A DNA stretch of 64,000 nt from CAYUVA01 sp964448115 [NCBI: uncultured bacterium] (lineage in GTDB: Bacteria; CAYUVA01). Under the pieces are notes generated by a model that made no database searches, was not told the DNA's origin, and was given only the letters and a program-made list of their open reading frames with translations. The stretch is taken from assembly GCA_964448115.1 (NCBI GenBank), contig CAYUVA010000004.1, positions 70,227 to 134,226 of the forward strand, in the 5' to 3' direction. The position numbers and the translations under genes were made by a program. Positions 20,539 to 29,620 of the stretch are shown here, in pieces (the stretch's first letter is position 1; each line of letters begins with the position of its first letter).

Positions 20539-20567
20539 TTGCCTAGCTTAATGTCGGTTGTTATAAT
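20539..20567 (+). promoter_or_regulatory. Candidate sigma-70 promoter of recD2
   Basis: TTGCCT (20539-20544), a 17-base spacer and a perfect TATAAT (20562-20567), about 30 bases before the recD2 ATG. A second TATAAT at 20593-20598 directly touches the ATG and is too close to serve that start. Confidence 0.5.
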
Positions 20568-20598
20568 CGCTAGCAGTCGATAGTGAAGTATATATAAT

Positions 20599-22773
20599 AT
20601 GGAGCTAAAAGGTACAATCGAGCGCATCATTTATGAGAATGAGCACAACAATTACAAGGTTTTCTCCCTGAAATCACCGGGCTTTAAACAGCCGATCACC
20701 GTAGTCGGTTACCTTTTACCTATTACTCCTGGTGAGGATATCGAAGTAAGTGGCGAGTGGAGGCGACATAAGGAATATGGCAAACAGTTCCTGGCCAAGA
20801 CCTGTCGCACCATAGCCCCTACTACCGAGGCGGGGATACTGAAATACCTGTCCTCCGGGCTTATCAAGGGCATTGGCAAGGAGTACGCACGAAGACTGGT
20901 CTCCAAGTTCGGTGAACAGACGCTGGATATCATCGAGAACCAGCCGAAAAAGCTGCTTACTGTAAACGGGATCGGTCAGAAGCGCTACCATGCGATAATA
21001 GAGGCATGGAGGCAGCAGAGGGCGATCCGAGACATCATGCTTTTTTTGTACTCTGTGAACATCGGCTCCAGCCTGGCGATGAAGATCTTCAAGAAATACG
21101 GCGCAGACTCCATAAGTCTCGTGAAAGCTAACCCATATCAGCTTGCAGTAGATATCAAGGGGATCGGCTTCAAGATAGCCGACTCCATCGCAGCCAAGCT
21201 CGGCTTGAGCCAGGATTCACCAGATAGGATCAAGGCAGCCCTGGTGCACTGCCTGAATGATGCAGCCGCTGATGGACATACTATGATGCCACAAGCAGAG
21301 CTTCTCGCAAAGGCAAAAGAACTGCTTGAGCTTGATGAGCCGATAATTCTCGATGCTCTCCAGGAGGCAGCGAAGCAAGACCTGGTGGTGCTGGAGGAGA
21401 CCAAAAAAGGAAGCGTGATCGTATATCTGAAAGGTTATCACTATGCAGAGAATATGGCTGCGCAAAACCTCGCAAGACTGATAAATACCCCGCGAAGTAT
21501 AAGAGAGATCGATATGGCCCGAGCCATCGACTGGGTGGAAAAACAGCATAATATACAGCTCGCTGACAAGCAGAAGCAAGCAATTCGCATGGCAATCGAA
21601 AACAAGGTGATGATCCTGACTGGCGGACCCGGCACCGGCAAGACGACCATCATTCGTTGCATCATATCCATATTCTCCAAGCTCGGCTTGCGTATTTTGC
21701 TGGCAGCCCCAACCGGCAGGGCAGCCAAGCGCATGTCGGAGACTACTGGACATAAGGCGGTAACCATTCACCGCCTTTTAGGCTTTGAGCCTTCTACCGG
21801 CACTTTTAGATACAACCAGGATCATCCCCTGAAGGCGAAGCTATTGATCCTAGATGAGGTCTCCATGATCGATATCCTGTTGTTTCATCACTTGCTCAAG
21901 GCGATCCACCCAACTGCATCGCTGATCATGGTCGGAGACATGGATCAATTGCCCTCGGTCGGCGCCGGGAATGTCATTCGAGACCTTATATACTCCAATG
22001 CTATACCTACGACTAAGCTGGATCAGATCTTCCGCCAGGCAAAACGCAGCCTGATCGTGCTGAATGCCCACAAGATAAATAATGGCGAATTCCCCATTAT
22101 ACCCAAACCGGATAAGGCTAAGAAAAACGACTTCTATTTCATCGAGGACGAGAAAATGGATCATATAGTCGGGATGATAGAGTTCTTGGTCTCAAAACGT
22201 ATCCCGGAACGCTACGGCATACTCCCCCACCAGATCCAGGTGATAACTCCCATGCACAAAGGATTACTGGGAACCCACAATCTGAACCAACGATTGCAAG
22301 AAAAGATAAATCCGAAAAAGGGAGAATCGATAAACGCCTTTGGCTTCAACTACCGACCAGGGGACCGGGTCATGCAACTGCAAAATAATTACGATAAGGA
22401 TGTCTTCAACGGAGACATAGGATTCATCGCCGAGATAGACAACGAATACAGCGAGATCTCGGTCAACTTCTATGGCAGAAAGGTAACCTACGACCGCTAT
22501 GATCTCGATCAGCTAACCCTGGCTTATGCGATAACTGTCCATAAGTCCCAAGGAAGCGAATACCCAGCCGTGGTGGTGCCATACACTGTCTCACATTACA
22601 TGATGCTGCAAAGGAATTTACTCTACACGGCAATAACCAGGGCGAGAAAGCTGGTGGTTATCATTGGACAGAAAAAGGCGATATACCTTTCTTTATCGAG
22701 AAGCAGCGTGATAAAGCGGCACTCGATGCTGGATCGAAGGCTGATAAAGATCCTCAAGGAAGTGGTACCGTGA
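20599..22773 (+). CDS. recD2: ATP-dependent RecD-like DNA helicase RecD2
   Basis: Stand-alone RecD-type 5'-3' superfamily 1 helicase of DNA repair, found where RecBC is absent. The 724 residues are the family length. The N-terminal OB-like part begins with GTIERIIYENEHNNYKVFSL. Helix-hairpin-helix motifs follow (GIGKEYARRLVSKFG, VNGIGQKRYHAI, IKGIGFKIADSIA). The motor shows Walker A GGPGTGKTTIIR (about 342), motif Ia APTGRAAKRM, Walker B LILDEVSMID, GDMDQLPSVG, and the C-terminal TVHKSQGSEYPAVVVP and YTAITRARKLV. The ATG has no ribosome-binding site, yet the N-terminus fits homologues. The stop codon lies inside the first unit of an octamer tandem repeat. Confidence 0.95.
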   Translation: MELKGTIERIIYENEHNNYKVFSLKSPGFKQPITVVGYLLPITPGEDIEVSGEWRRHKEYGKQFLAKTCRTIAPTTEAGILKYLSSGLIKGIGKEYARRLVSKFGEQTLDIIENQPKKLLTVNGIGQKRYHAIIEAWRQQRAIRDIMLFLYSVNIGSSLAMKIFKKYGADSISLVKANPYQLAVDIKGIGFKIADSIAAKLGLSQDSPDRIKAALVHCLNDAAADGHTMMPQAELLAKAKELLELDEPIILDALQEAAKQDLVVLEETKKGSVIVYLKGYHYAENMAAQNLARLINTPRSIREIDMARAIDWVEKQHNIQLADKQKQAIRMAIENKVMILTGGPGTGKTTIIRCIISIFSKLGLRILLAAPTGRAAKRMSETTGHKAVTIHRLLGFEPSTGTFRYNQDHPLKAKLLILDEVSMIDILLFHHLLKAIHPTASLIMVGDMDQLPSVGAGNVIRDLIYSNAIPTTKLDQIFRQAKRSLIVLNAHKINNGEFPIIPKPDKAKKNDFYFIEDEKMDHIVGMIEFLVSKRIPERYGILPHQIQVITPMHKGLLGTHNLNQRLQEKINPKKGESINAFGFNYRPGDRVMQLQNNYDKDVFNGDIGFIAEIDNEYSEISVNFYGRKVTYDRYDLDQLTLAYAITVHKSQGSEYPAVVVPYTVSHYMMLQRNLLYTAITRARKLVVIIGQKKAIYLSLSRSSVIKRHSMLDRRLIKILKEVVP

Positions 22774-22834
22774 TACCGTGATACCGTGATACCGTGATAC
22801 CGTGATACCGTGATACCGTGATACCGTGATACCG
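22766..22834. repeat. Octamer microsatellite (GATACCGT), about 8.6 copies
   Basis: Seven complete head-to-tail GATACCGT units (22772-22827) are flanked by partial units on both sides, with no mismatches. The first unit supplies the TGA stop of recD2; the last ends 22 bases before the epimerase start. On the plus strand every frame meets TGA once per 24 bases. The minus strand is open in all frames and would read as a repeated eight-residue peptide, T-V-S-R-Y-H-G-I. An 8-bp unit is prone to slippage. Confidence 0.97.
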
Positions 22835-22855
22835 GCGGGAAGGACAATACATGTG

Positions 22856-23842
22856 ATGAAAAAGGTACTTATTACCGGTGCTAGCGGATTCGTTGGCTGG
22901 CATCTGGCAGTCCGCTGCCAGAAGGATAGCTCAATAGAGCTGCTCCGGCTGCTGGTGCGCGATGCAGGTAAGCTCGAATCGATGCGCCAGGATCCCAGGG
23001 TCGAACTTTTCACCGGAGATATCACCGATCCGTATTCACTGAGCGGCATTGCCGATGATATCGATACATTCATCCACTGCGCAGCGATAATCGGCTCAGC
23101 GAATATAGACGCCGCGACCTATCATAAGGTAAATGTCGCCGGCACAAAGAACATCGCCGCTGAGGCAGTTACCTCGAAGAGGCTGCGCAGATTCGTTTAT
23201 GTTAGCACAGTCGGCGTTTATGGTGATATCAAGGATGAAGTCCCTGATGAAAGCTATCCGCCAAAGCCGACCGATGACTACGAGCGCAGCAAGCTTCAGG
23301 GCGAACAAGAAGCCAGAAGCATCATCCCATCCGAAAAGCTGGTCGTTGTGCGCCCCACTTGGGTCTATGGACCCGGCGATAACAGGACCGGCAAGCTGAT
23401 CGATGCTATAGCTAAAAAGCGCTTCCTCATGGTGGGAAGCGGCATGACCAACGAGCATCCGGTCTATGTCTCGGACTTGGCAGAGGGTTTATATTTAGCT
23501 GCTACACTCGATGGAGCTAAAGGCATTTATAATATAGGCGGCAATGAGGTGATATCAAAAAATAGGCTTTGCAGTATTATAGCTGATGCTCTGGGGGTGG
23601 CGTATCCAAAGCTCAAGCTGCCTGGGTTCATCGCATCACCCGCTGCTTTGATCTTCGATGCAGCAAGCAGGGTGCTCTGCCGTGAGATGCCCTTTGACTC
23701 AAGGAAACTGGGGTTCTTCATTCGCAACAAGGCTTACAGCATTGAAAGGGCGAAAAATGAGCTTGGCTATAAGCCCAAGATGACTCTTGAGCAGGGCACC
23801 AGGTTGGCGGTAAAGCATTACCTTGAATCAGGAAGGTCATGA
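22856..23842 (+). CDS. NAD-dependent epimerase/dehydratase family protein
   Basis: Extended short-chain dehydrogenase of about 328 residues from the ATG at 22856, chosen because it is followed directly by the Rossmann motif KKVLITGASGFVGWHLA and preceded by a GGGAAGG site; a longer in-frame start would begin inside the repeat. The catalytic tyrosine-lysine pair is present as DDYERSKLQGE, with VRPTWVYGPGDN and NEHPVYVSDLAEGL after it. It probably acts on a nucleotide sugar or a sterol-like substrate (the 3-beta-HSD-like tail is compatible); the exact substrate cannot be read. The next gene overlaps by four bases (ATGA). Confidence 0.85.
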   Translation: MKKVLITGASGFVGWHLAVRCQKDSSIELLRLLVRDAGKLESMRQDPRVELFTGDITDPYSLSGIADDIDTFIHCAAIIGSANIDAATYHKVNVAGTKNIAAEAVTSKRLRRFVYVSTVGVYGDIKDEVPDESYPPKPTDDYERSKLQGEQEARSIIPSEKLVVVRPTWVYGPGDNRTGKLIDAIAKKRFLMVGSGMTNEHPVYVSDLAEGLYLAATLDGAKGIYNIGGNEVISKNRLCSIIADALGVAYPKLKLPGFIASPAALIFDAASRVLCREMPFDSRKLGFFIRNKAYSIERAKNELGYKPKMTLEQGTRLAVKHYLESGRS

Positions 23843-24576
23843 GGCAACGAACCTATAAACATCGGCTTGCATATCGGATTTTCACTTATTTTTTTGTGCT
23901 TCAACCTTTCGATGCCGCAACATTACAGAACCTCGCCATGCTTGAGGTTACTGCTGATTCCATAGCCTGGGTAAAAAGAAGCCATGATGGTTGGGTTATC
24001 GAGCGATCCTATGCTCCCCAAGATGCAACAAGGGTAGCTCGCTTCAAAACCAGCGGGTGGATACTAGTCCCCACCGCATATTTCAGCGTATTCTTGTGGC
24101 TCAGGTTACTCAACCTGTGCAAGGTCTCCCTGCTCAACGCAAGAGGCGAGGCTTGTAGCATTCGACCAAGGCCCTATAGTTTCTTTGCCTCGCAATTTTA
24201 CTACTTTATACGCCATCGATATCGCCGGCTGCGAGATTACCTGCTCGAGGTGATCTATGGTAAACGGCGGATGCCTGGATGGCTTGCAGGTTTTGCGATC
24301 CCGCTGGCAAGGCTTTCTAGGTTTTTCCTCGATATCTCAGCGCGATTGTTGAATTTGCTGCTTGCGCCTTATGTTGGCGGTAGCGGCAGCCTCAGCTCAC
24401 TGAAAGGGGGGTTCTTGCTCGCCTTGATTGGATTTGCCAGGGGAGTAGGTCTGTTATTATATGCATTTTTAGTCATTCCTTTGTTAATGGTCATGTTGGG
24501 ATTTATATCCTTATTCTTCTTGGTCTCTCGGCTCATAACAAGAAAGGGAAAGATCCAGGTAGGAGGCGGTTGTTGA
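23839..24576 (+). CDS. Membrane protein of unknown function
   Basis: The 245-residue protein is not recognised. It starts at an ATG overlapping the epimerase stop. Residues 1-80 are mixed, with WVKRSHDGWVIERSYAP; a hydrophobic segment lies near 74-90; the middle is very basic (YFIRHRYRRLRDYLL); and two or three hydrophobic segments follow in the second half (about 150-235), ending in a basic tail. The tight overlap with the epimerase suggests a shared pathway, perhaps lipid or cell-envelope glycan metabolism (inference). Confidence 0.65.
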   Translation: MRQRTYKHRLAYRIFTYFFVLQPFDAATLQNLAMLEVTADSIAWVKRSHDGWVIERSYAPQDATRVARFKTSGWILVPTAYFSVFLWLRLLNLCKVSLLNARGEACSIRPRPYSFFASQFYYFIRHRYRRLRDYLLEVIYGKRRMPGWLAGFAIPLARLSRFFLDISARLLNLLLAPYVGGSGSLSSLKGGFLLALIGFARGVGLLLYAFLVIPLLMVMLGFISLFFLVSRLITRKGKIQVGGGC

Positions 24577-25556
24577 GTCTTCTTCAGCCTTTACAGTTGA
24601 GTACCTGCACACTTAAGAACAATATCCTCCTGGCACCGATGGATGGGATAACCAATGCTCCCTTTCGATTACTTTGCTTCGAGTTCGGCGCGGGAGCCAC
24701 CTATACCGAGATGATAAACGCGGTTGCCCTAAGCAGGAGGGTTCCGGCTACCATGGCGAGAATTGAGCGAGCTGATGGCGAGGGTATTGTTATCGCTCAG
24801 TTATCAGGCAGAGAGCCGGGATCTTTTTTCAAAGCTGCGCTTGTTTTGGAAGAGGCTGGCTTCAATGGGATCGATATCAACATGGGGTGTCCAGCTAAGC
24901 GCATTGCAGGCAAGGGCTGTGGCGCTGCTCTTCTAAGGGAACCGAAGCTAGCGCTTGAGATAGTTCATGCCGTAGTGGAGGCGGTAAAGCTGCCAGTTAC
25001 TATCAAGCTGCGCAGCGGATGGGATGAGGACACGATAAACGGGCTGTCGATTTGCACAGAAGCGCAGCGCCTTGGCATCGCTGGCGTAGCTCTACATCCC
25101 CGCACGAAAAAGCAGGGCTTCGGTGGCAAGGCTGACTGGAGCCTGATAGGCGAATTCAAGGAGGCTCTTAGTATTCCGGTGATCGGTAGCGGCGACCTTT
25201 TTACTCCCCAGGATGTGCAGCGAATGCTCAAAGAGACCGGCTGCGACGGGGTCATGATCGCACGCGGAGCCATCGGAAATCCGTGGATATTCAACCAGAC
25301 CATCGAGCTGCTTGAAAGCGGTGGAACATGCCCGGTAGTAAATGCTGGGTTACGGGAGCGGTTGCGGGTGGTTCTCAGGCATCTTGAGCTATTGGAACAG
25401 CATATAAAATACCGGGTAGCCGGGCGCTTCAAGTATCATGTCAAGGGTTATTTCAAGGGATTAACCGGCGCATCGAGGCTGCGTAACGATTTATACAAGT
25501 GCAAAGAGGTTGCTGCCATGAAGGAGATTCTTTTATCCTATTTCAGAAATTATTAA
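24570..25556 (+). CDS. dusB: tRNA-dihydrouridine synthase (DusB family)
   Basis: FMN enzyme that reduces uridine to dihydrouridine in tRNA. The protein has 328 residues from one of two adjacent TTG codons (24570 or 24573) placed just after AGGAGGCGG, so a non-ATG start is well supported. Motifs include NILLAPMDGITNAPFR, the catalytic-cysteine loop DINMGCPAKRIAGKGCGAAL, VTIKLRSGWDED, GVALHPRTKKQGF, IPVIGSGDLFTPQD and GVMIARGAIGNPWIF, which together bind FMN and substrate. It overlaps the upstream membrane-protein gene by several bases. Confidence 0.93.
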   Translation: MLSLLQPLQLSTCTLKNNILLAPMDGITNAPFRLLCFEFGAGATYTEMINAVALSRRVPATMARIERADGEGIVIAQLSGREPGSFFKAALVLEEAGFNGIDINMGCPAKRIAGKGCGAALLREPKLALEIVHAVVEAVKLPVTIKLRSGWDEDTINGLSICTEAQRLGIAGVALHPRTKKQGFGGKADWSLIGEFKEALSIPVIGSGDLFTPQDVQRMLKETGCDGVMIARGAIGNPWIFNQTIELLESGGTCPVVNAGLRERLRVVLRHLELLEQHIKYRVAGRFKYHVKGYFKGLTGASRLRNDLYKCKEVAAMKEILLSYFRNY

Positions 25557-25646
25557 TAATATTATCAATTCCTGCTGGATAAATTCTTCAAGGCTGGAAA
25601 AATTGTCAATGGATGTAGAGTGAAAATATGTATATAATAAATATAT

Positions 25647-27053
25647 ATGAGCGAAAAGGATCACAGAACCCAAAAGGCTGGCGGTGAAAGGATACTGGTA
25701 GTCGATGATGAGGAGTCGATTCGAAGGGTTCTCTCGGTCATCCTGAGCAAGGAGAACTTCCTGGTCGATGTAGCCTCAGGTGGGGTAGAGGCGATAAAGA
25801 AAGCCTCATACAATACTTATGATCTGGTGATCTGCGATATTCGTATGTCAGAGATGGATGGCTTCAAGGTGCTGAATGAGCTAAAGAAGCTCCCCAATGC
25901 GCCAACGGTTATATTGATGACCGCCTTTGGCAGCCTGGAGACGGCTATCGAGGCGATCCGATCTGGAGCTTACGACTACTTCTCCAAGCCGATCAATGCT
26001 AAGGAGATGCTGCATAGGGTTTTTAAGGCGCTTGAACAGCGCAATCTAAGCAAGGACTTCGAGAGTCTCAATGAGGAATTCCAAAGAAGGTACGGCTTGG
26101 ATAATATCATCGGCAAAAGCTCCCTAATGCAAGAGATCTACTGCAAGGTGTTGCGTGTAGCCCGCTACAAGAGCACAGTGCTCATCAGCGGTGAAAGCGG
26201 TACAGGTAAGGAGCTTGTAGCCAGAGCCATCCACTACCACTCATCTCGTTCTAATAAAAGGTTTTTGGCTATCAACTGCGGTGCTCTTCCAGGCGATCTG
26301 TTGGAGAGCGAGCTATTCGGTCATGTTAAGGGTGCCTTCTCTGGTGCTATAGTAACCAAGCGTGGTCTATTCGAGGAGGCGAATGGTGGCACGCTGCTGC
26401 TCGATGAGGTGGGAGAGCTATGTCCATCATCTCAGGTTAAGCTTTTACGGGTGCTTCAGGAAGGTGAGGTCAGGCGTGTGGGTGGTAACGAGATGATCAA
26501 TATCGATGTAAGAGTGATAGCCTCTACGGAGAAAGACCTGAGTGAGGAGGTTACCCGTGGCACCTTCAGGGAAGGCTTGTACTACAGGCTGAATGTGGTA
26601 TCTATTCATATCCCCCCGCTGCGTGCCCGCAAGGAGGATATACCTCTTCTGGTGAAGCATTTTATAGAGAAATACTGCCGCGAGAATAATCGCCCCTTGC
26701 TTGACTTTTCCAAGGAAGCGCTTGAGATGGTAATGGACTACCAGTGGCCGGGCAATGTGCGCGAGCTGGAGAATGCCATAGAGAGGGCAGTGGTGCTTGC
26801 CGATGGAAGCAGCATCACACCAAGAGATCTCCCCCTTCATATAACTGAGATGCAAAAAAAGATAACCGTCTCCATTCCCGAGAGTTATTATAACCTGAAG
26901 AAGGTGCTGGTAGATGTTACCAGCACAGTAGAGAAACAGATGATCTTGCGCGCCCTCCGAAAGACCGAAGGAAACCGCACCAGGGCTGCCCGGCTGCTCG
27001 GCATATCCCATAGATCACTCATGTACAAGATAAAGGATTACGAAATAAACTAA
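25647..27053 (+). CDS. NtrC-family sigma-54-dependent response regulator
   Basis: The 468-residue protein has three domains. The receiver (about 15-130) shows RILVVDDEES, phospho-acceptor Asp64 in VICDIRMSEMDG, and MTAFGSLETAIEAIRSGAYD. The AAA+ domain (155-385) has Walker A GESGTGKELVARAI, the sigma-54-contacting GAFSGA loop, and GGTLLLDEVGEL. The Fis-type helix-turn-helix is at the C-terminus (GNRTRAARLLGISHRSLMYK). It would activate sigma-54 promoters. No sensor kinase is adjacent. A sigma-54 type promoter for the prepilin gene lies 6.4 kb downstream, so a PilR-like role is possible but unproven. Confidence 0.93.
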   Translation: MSEKDHRTQKAGGERILVVDDEESIRRVLSVILSKENFLVDVASGGVEAIKKASYNTYDLVICDIRMSEMDGFKVLNELKKLPNAPTVILMTAFGSLETAIEAIRSGAYDYFSKPINAKEMLHRVFKALEQRNLSKDFESLNEEFQRRYGLDNIIGKSSLMQEIYCKVLRVARYKSTVLISGESGTGKELVARAIHYHSSRSNKRFLAINCGALPGDLLESELFGHVKGAFSGAIVTKRGLFEEANGGTLLLDEVGELCPSSQVKLLRVLQEGEVRRVGGNEMINIDVRVIASTEKDLSEEVTRGTFREGLYYRLNVVSIHIPPLRARKEDIPLLVKHFIEKYCRENNRPLLDFSKEALEMVMDYQWPGNVRELENAIERAVVLADGSSITPRDLPLHITEMQKKITVSIPESYYNLKKVLVDVTSTVEKQMILRALRKTEGNRTRAARLLGISHRSLMYKIKDYEIN

Positions 27054-27078
27054 GTCCCCGTAGCCGCAAACAACAAAC

Positions 27079-27165
27079 CCTGTCAGCCCGAGCGGAGTCC
27101 CGATTTTTTAAGAAAAATCGGGACAACTCGGTAGCGCTGACATCGTCAGCGCTACCTTGCTCCTT
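27079..27165. repeat. Double-hairpin palindromic element
   Basis: Two perfect 12-bp hairpins lie in tandem: GTCCCGATTTTT (27097-27108) with AAAAATCGGGAC (27113-27124), and GGTAGCGCTGAC (27130-27141) with GTCAGCGCTACC (27145-27156). GTCAGC at 27082-27087 can also pair with GCTGAC at 27136-27141, closing a larger structure around the first hairpin. The layout resembles REP/MITE-like dispersed palindromes and may also end transcription after the regulator. The rest of 27054-27376 holds no gene that I can see. Confidence 0.7.
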
Positions 27166-27376
27166 TGTGAAATGGTTAATGTTAGGAGTAACCTCTAAGG
27201 AGTGATTCTTATTATTAAGCCCAGCGCAAGCCGGTGTGGAACTCGTAATGACAGTTTAGGATTGAAAATTATCACACGCGAAAGTGCATTATCACTAGGA
27301 AAGCAATCAAAACAGTAATCAATTGTAGTCCTTGCTATCTTTTGATGATAATAAGTATAAGTACTATAATGTGTTT

Positions 27377-29251
27377 ATGAGATTTCGTAAAATAACATTG
27401 GTGTCAGTGGTATTACTCTTTGTATTTCATCAAGTTGCTACCGTTGATGCAGCCGATGTTCAAGGCAGCGCTTACCTTATAGATGAAATAAATCATGCCG
27501 GGATCTGCGTAACCATTGCAGATCTCGACTTTGTACCCACTCTCGGTTGGGTGGGGATTTTAATGCTATTGATCGCATTGAGTATATTGATCTTACGCAC
27601 CGAGCGAAAGAGATTTTATCTTCCAATATCGATAATATTAATCGCTCAAAGCTTTCTCGGAGCAGCGTTTATCAGAAGCACTGTAACTAACTATTATGGG
27701 GTTTACAGCTTCGATGACATTCCAGAGGGTGAATATCGGCTCAGCGCTTATATGTATCGTGGTTATACCAATGCAGCAATACCCAGGATCCATGTTCCAC
27801 AAGATGGAGTAGTTCAGGCTCCGAGGATGCTGCTTTATCCCCATACACCGACCAATACAGCCACTTGGACAAGGACACCGACTCCAACTGCAACCAGCAC
27901 GCCTTCTGCAACTATGACGCGAACCTCGACACCAACTGCGACAATCACCCCGAGCCGTACACCTACTGCGACAATCACCCCGACCTTTATTCCCACCAGT
28001 ACCCCAGTCCATTCGAGCACACCGACTAGCACCCCAACTATACATCTCGCCCCGACATCTACTCCAACTGGAACCAGTACAGAGATCCCAACCAACACAC
28101 CAACTGCGACATTTACCCAACCGCCTACTAGTCAGAAATGGATAAAGGTTATCGGGGGTGTGGGCAGCAATGATGGGGCATACTCTGTGGCATGTACAAA
28201 CGATGGCGGTTATATAGTTGCAGGCTATACGGGAATATCGGGGAATACAGATGTATGGGTGATAAAACTGGACGCTTCGGGAAATGTGCAGTGGAATCGT
28301 GCTTACGGGGGAAGCGGAAATGATGAGGGATATTCAATTATACAGACGCAGGATGGCGGTTATGCAATAGCAGGATATACTCGTTCCTACGGCGCTGGTC
28401 AAAGTGATATCTGGGTAATAAAAACCGACAACCAGGGCAATATGCAGTGGAATAAAACTATCGGGGGAGCGGAGTGGGATAAGGCTTACGGAATAATCCA
28501 GACGAGCGATATGGGATACTTGGTTAGTGGAAATGTTAATAATCCTTCGAACGCTTGTTTGATCAAACTTAGTCATTCTGGAGATCTTGTTTTCAATAAG
28601 AATTATGGCGGCTCAGATACCGAATGCTTTTATGAAGTAATTCAGATTCCTAATGATGATTTTGTTGCTATTGGCTTTACGACCTCTTATGGGCAAGGCT
28701 CCCAAGATTTCTATTTAGTGAGGTGCGAACAGAATGGCAACAAGTTGTGGCAGAGAACCTTTGGAGGGATTTCAATTGATTGGGGAAGAAGTCTAAAATA
28801 TACGAATGATGATGGATTTATATGTATCGGACATACAAGTTCCTTCGGGGTTAGCATAAGAGATATATTTCTTGTAAAAACTAATCATAATGGTGAAATT
28901 GTATGGCAGAAAACTATGGGGGGCGCATTTCATGATTGTGGATATTATGTTGACATAATAAATAATAATGGATTCATTTTAACCGGTTGGTCTACTTCAT
29001 TCTCTGAAACCCAGGATGTTTTTCTCATTAAGACCGATGCCAATGGCGAAGCAGTATGGGGAAAACTATTCGATTATAATAACTACCAGGATATAGGACA
29101 TTGTGTGAAAAACACTCCTGATGGTGGTTATATCATCGCTGGAAGGACTAGCTTCAATGGTGGGTGTGCTTTTATAATAAAGACTGATTCTGAGGGGAAT
29201 ATCGACCATAATATAGGGGTAAAGGATTTGAATATGAATTTGTTGGAGTAA
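27377..29251 (+). CDS. Membrane-anchored Thr-Pro stalk protein with carboxypeptidase-regulatory-like domain and repeat propeller
   Basis: The protein has about 624 residues from the ATG at 27377; an upstream in-frame ATG would add 15 charged residues before the signal peptide. The signal peptide [20 protein letters not shown] is followed by a split carboxypeptidase-regulatory-like fold: [20 protein letters not shown] (28-48) and [18 protein letters not shown] (about 107-125). Between the halves lie two hydrophobic segments starting [18 protein letters not shown] and ending in RTERKR, like a PTL sorting or anchor motif. A Thr-Pro stalk (about 145-250) and about seven repeats of some 50 residues follow ([26 protein letters not shown]), typical of a beta propeller. 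It is probably displayed outside the cell; its function is unknown. Confidence 0.8.
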   Translation: MRFRKITLVSVVLLFVFHQVATVDAADVQGSAYLIDEINHAGICVTIADLDFVPTLGWVGILMLLIALSILILRTERKRFYLPISIILIAQSFLGAAFIRSTVTNYYGVYSFDDIPEGEYRLSAYMYRGYTNAAIPRIHVPQDGVVQAPRMLLYPHTPTNTATWTRTPTPTATSTPSATMTRTSTPTATITPSRTPTATITPTFIPTSTPVHSSTPTSTPTIHLAPTSTPTGTSTEIPTNTPTATFTQPPTSQKWIKVIGGVGSNDGAYSVACTNDGGYIVAGYTGISGNTDVWVIKLDASGNVQWNRAYGGSGNDEGYSIIQTQDGGYAIAGYTRSYGAGQSDIWVIKTDNQGNMQWNKTIGGAEWDKAYGIIQTSDMGYLVSGNVNNPSNACLIKLSHSGDLVFNKNYGGSDTECFYEVIQIPNDDFVAIGFTTSYGQGSQDFYLVRCEQNGNKLWQRTFGGISIDWGRSLKYTNDDGFICIGHTSSFGVSIRDIFLVKTNHNGEIVWQKTMGGAFHDCGYYVDIINNNGFILTGWSTSFSETQDVFLIKTDANGEAVWGKLFDYNNYQDIGHCVKNTPDGGYIIAGRTSFNGGCAFIIKTDSEGNIDHNIGVKDLNMNLLE

Positions 29252-29391
29252 TATCGCCCTTGATCTGGCGTTTGCATGTTTTCTTTTTTTGTTTTATATG
29301 TTATAGTAGGTTGGTAAATACAGTATTGATCCTTGAAAAGATAGGTCCTATCCGAAGCGATTTTAGTCGAGTAATTGGTGCTGAAAAACGC

Positions 29392-29420
29392 TTGACATAA
29401 CTTTTTGGATATGCTTTAAT
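29392..29420 (+). promoter_or_regulatory. Sigma-70 promoter upstream of the small secreted protein
   Basis: TTGACA (29392-29397), a 17-base spacer and TTTAAT (29415-29420). The expected start near 29427 leaves a leader of about 195 bases before the ATG at 29621. Confidence 0.65.
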
Positions 29421-29620
29421 AGTTACCGAGAGATAAAAAGATCCTGCAAGGAGGGAAAATCCAACTTTTTCCTTGACTTGACGGGTTGAAAGCGATAAGC
29501 TATAGGTTAGCTAATGGAAGTAAAAGGAAATAATCCTCGAAGGGCTTTGGATCTCCAGAGCTTTCAAGAGGTGTTGACAAGGAGAACTTTTAAATCTTTC
29601 TTAAGGAGGATAGTAGGAAA
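29421..29620 (+). other. Long 5' leader with weak hairpins
   Basis: This leader is purine-rich and contains a CAAGGA/TCCTTG-type stem around 29445-29482 and a GCTTTGGA/TCCAGAGC stem around 29547-29564. It ends in a strong AAGGAGG ribosome-binding site 14 bases before the ATG. I see no conserved motif of a known riboswitch. The preceding bases, 29252-29391, contain nothing I recognise. Confidence 0.4.

Noticed and set aside
22766-22834. Octamer array as a CRISPR
   Set aside because: The unit is only 8 bp, head to tail, without spacers and without cas genes nearby.
22826-22855. Longer N-terminus of the epimerase starting inside the repeat
   Set aside because: The Rossmann motif begins directly after the ATG at 22856, which has its own ribosome-binding site; the extra residues are repeat translation.
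25633-25638. TATAAT near the NtrC-type regulator as a promoter
   Set aside because: The nearest -35 like TTGTCA lies 24 bases upstream, too far, and the hexamer is almost at the start codon.
29421-29620. Cyclic-di-GMP or other known riboswitch in the leader
   Set aside because: The conserved GGGACGCAAAGCC and GCAAACC type motifs are missing; the same holds for the prepilin leader at 33249-33577.
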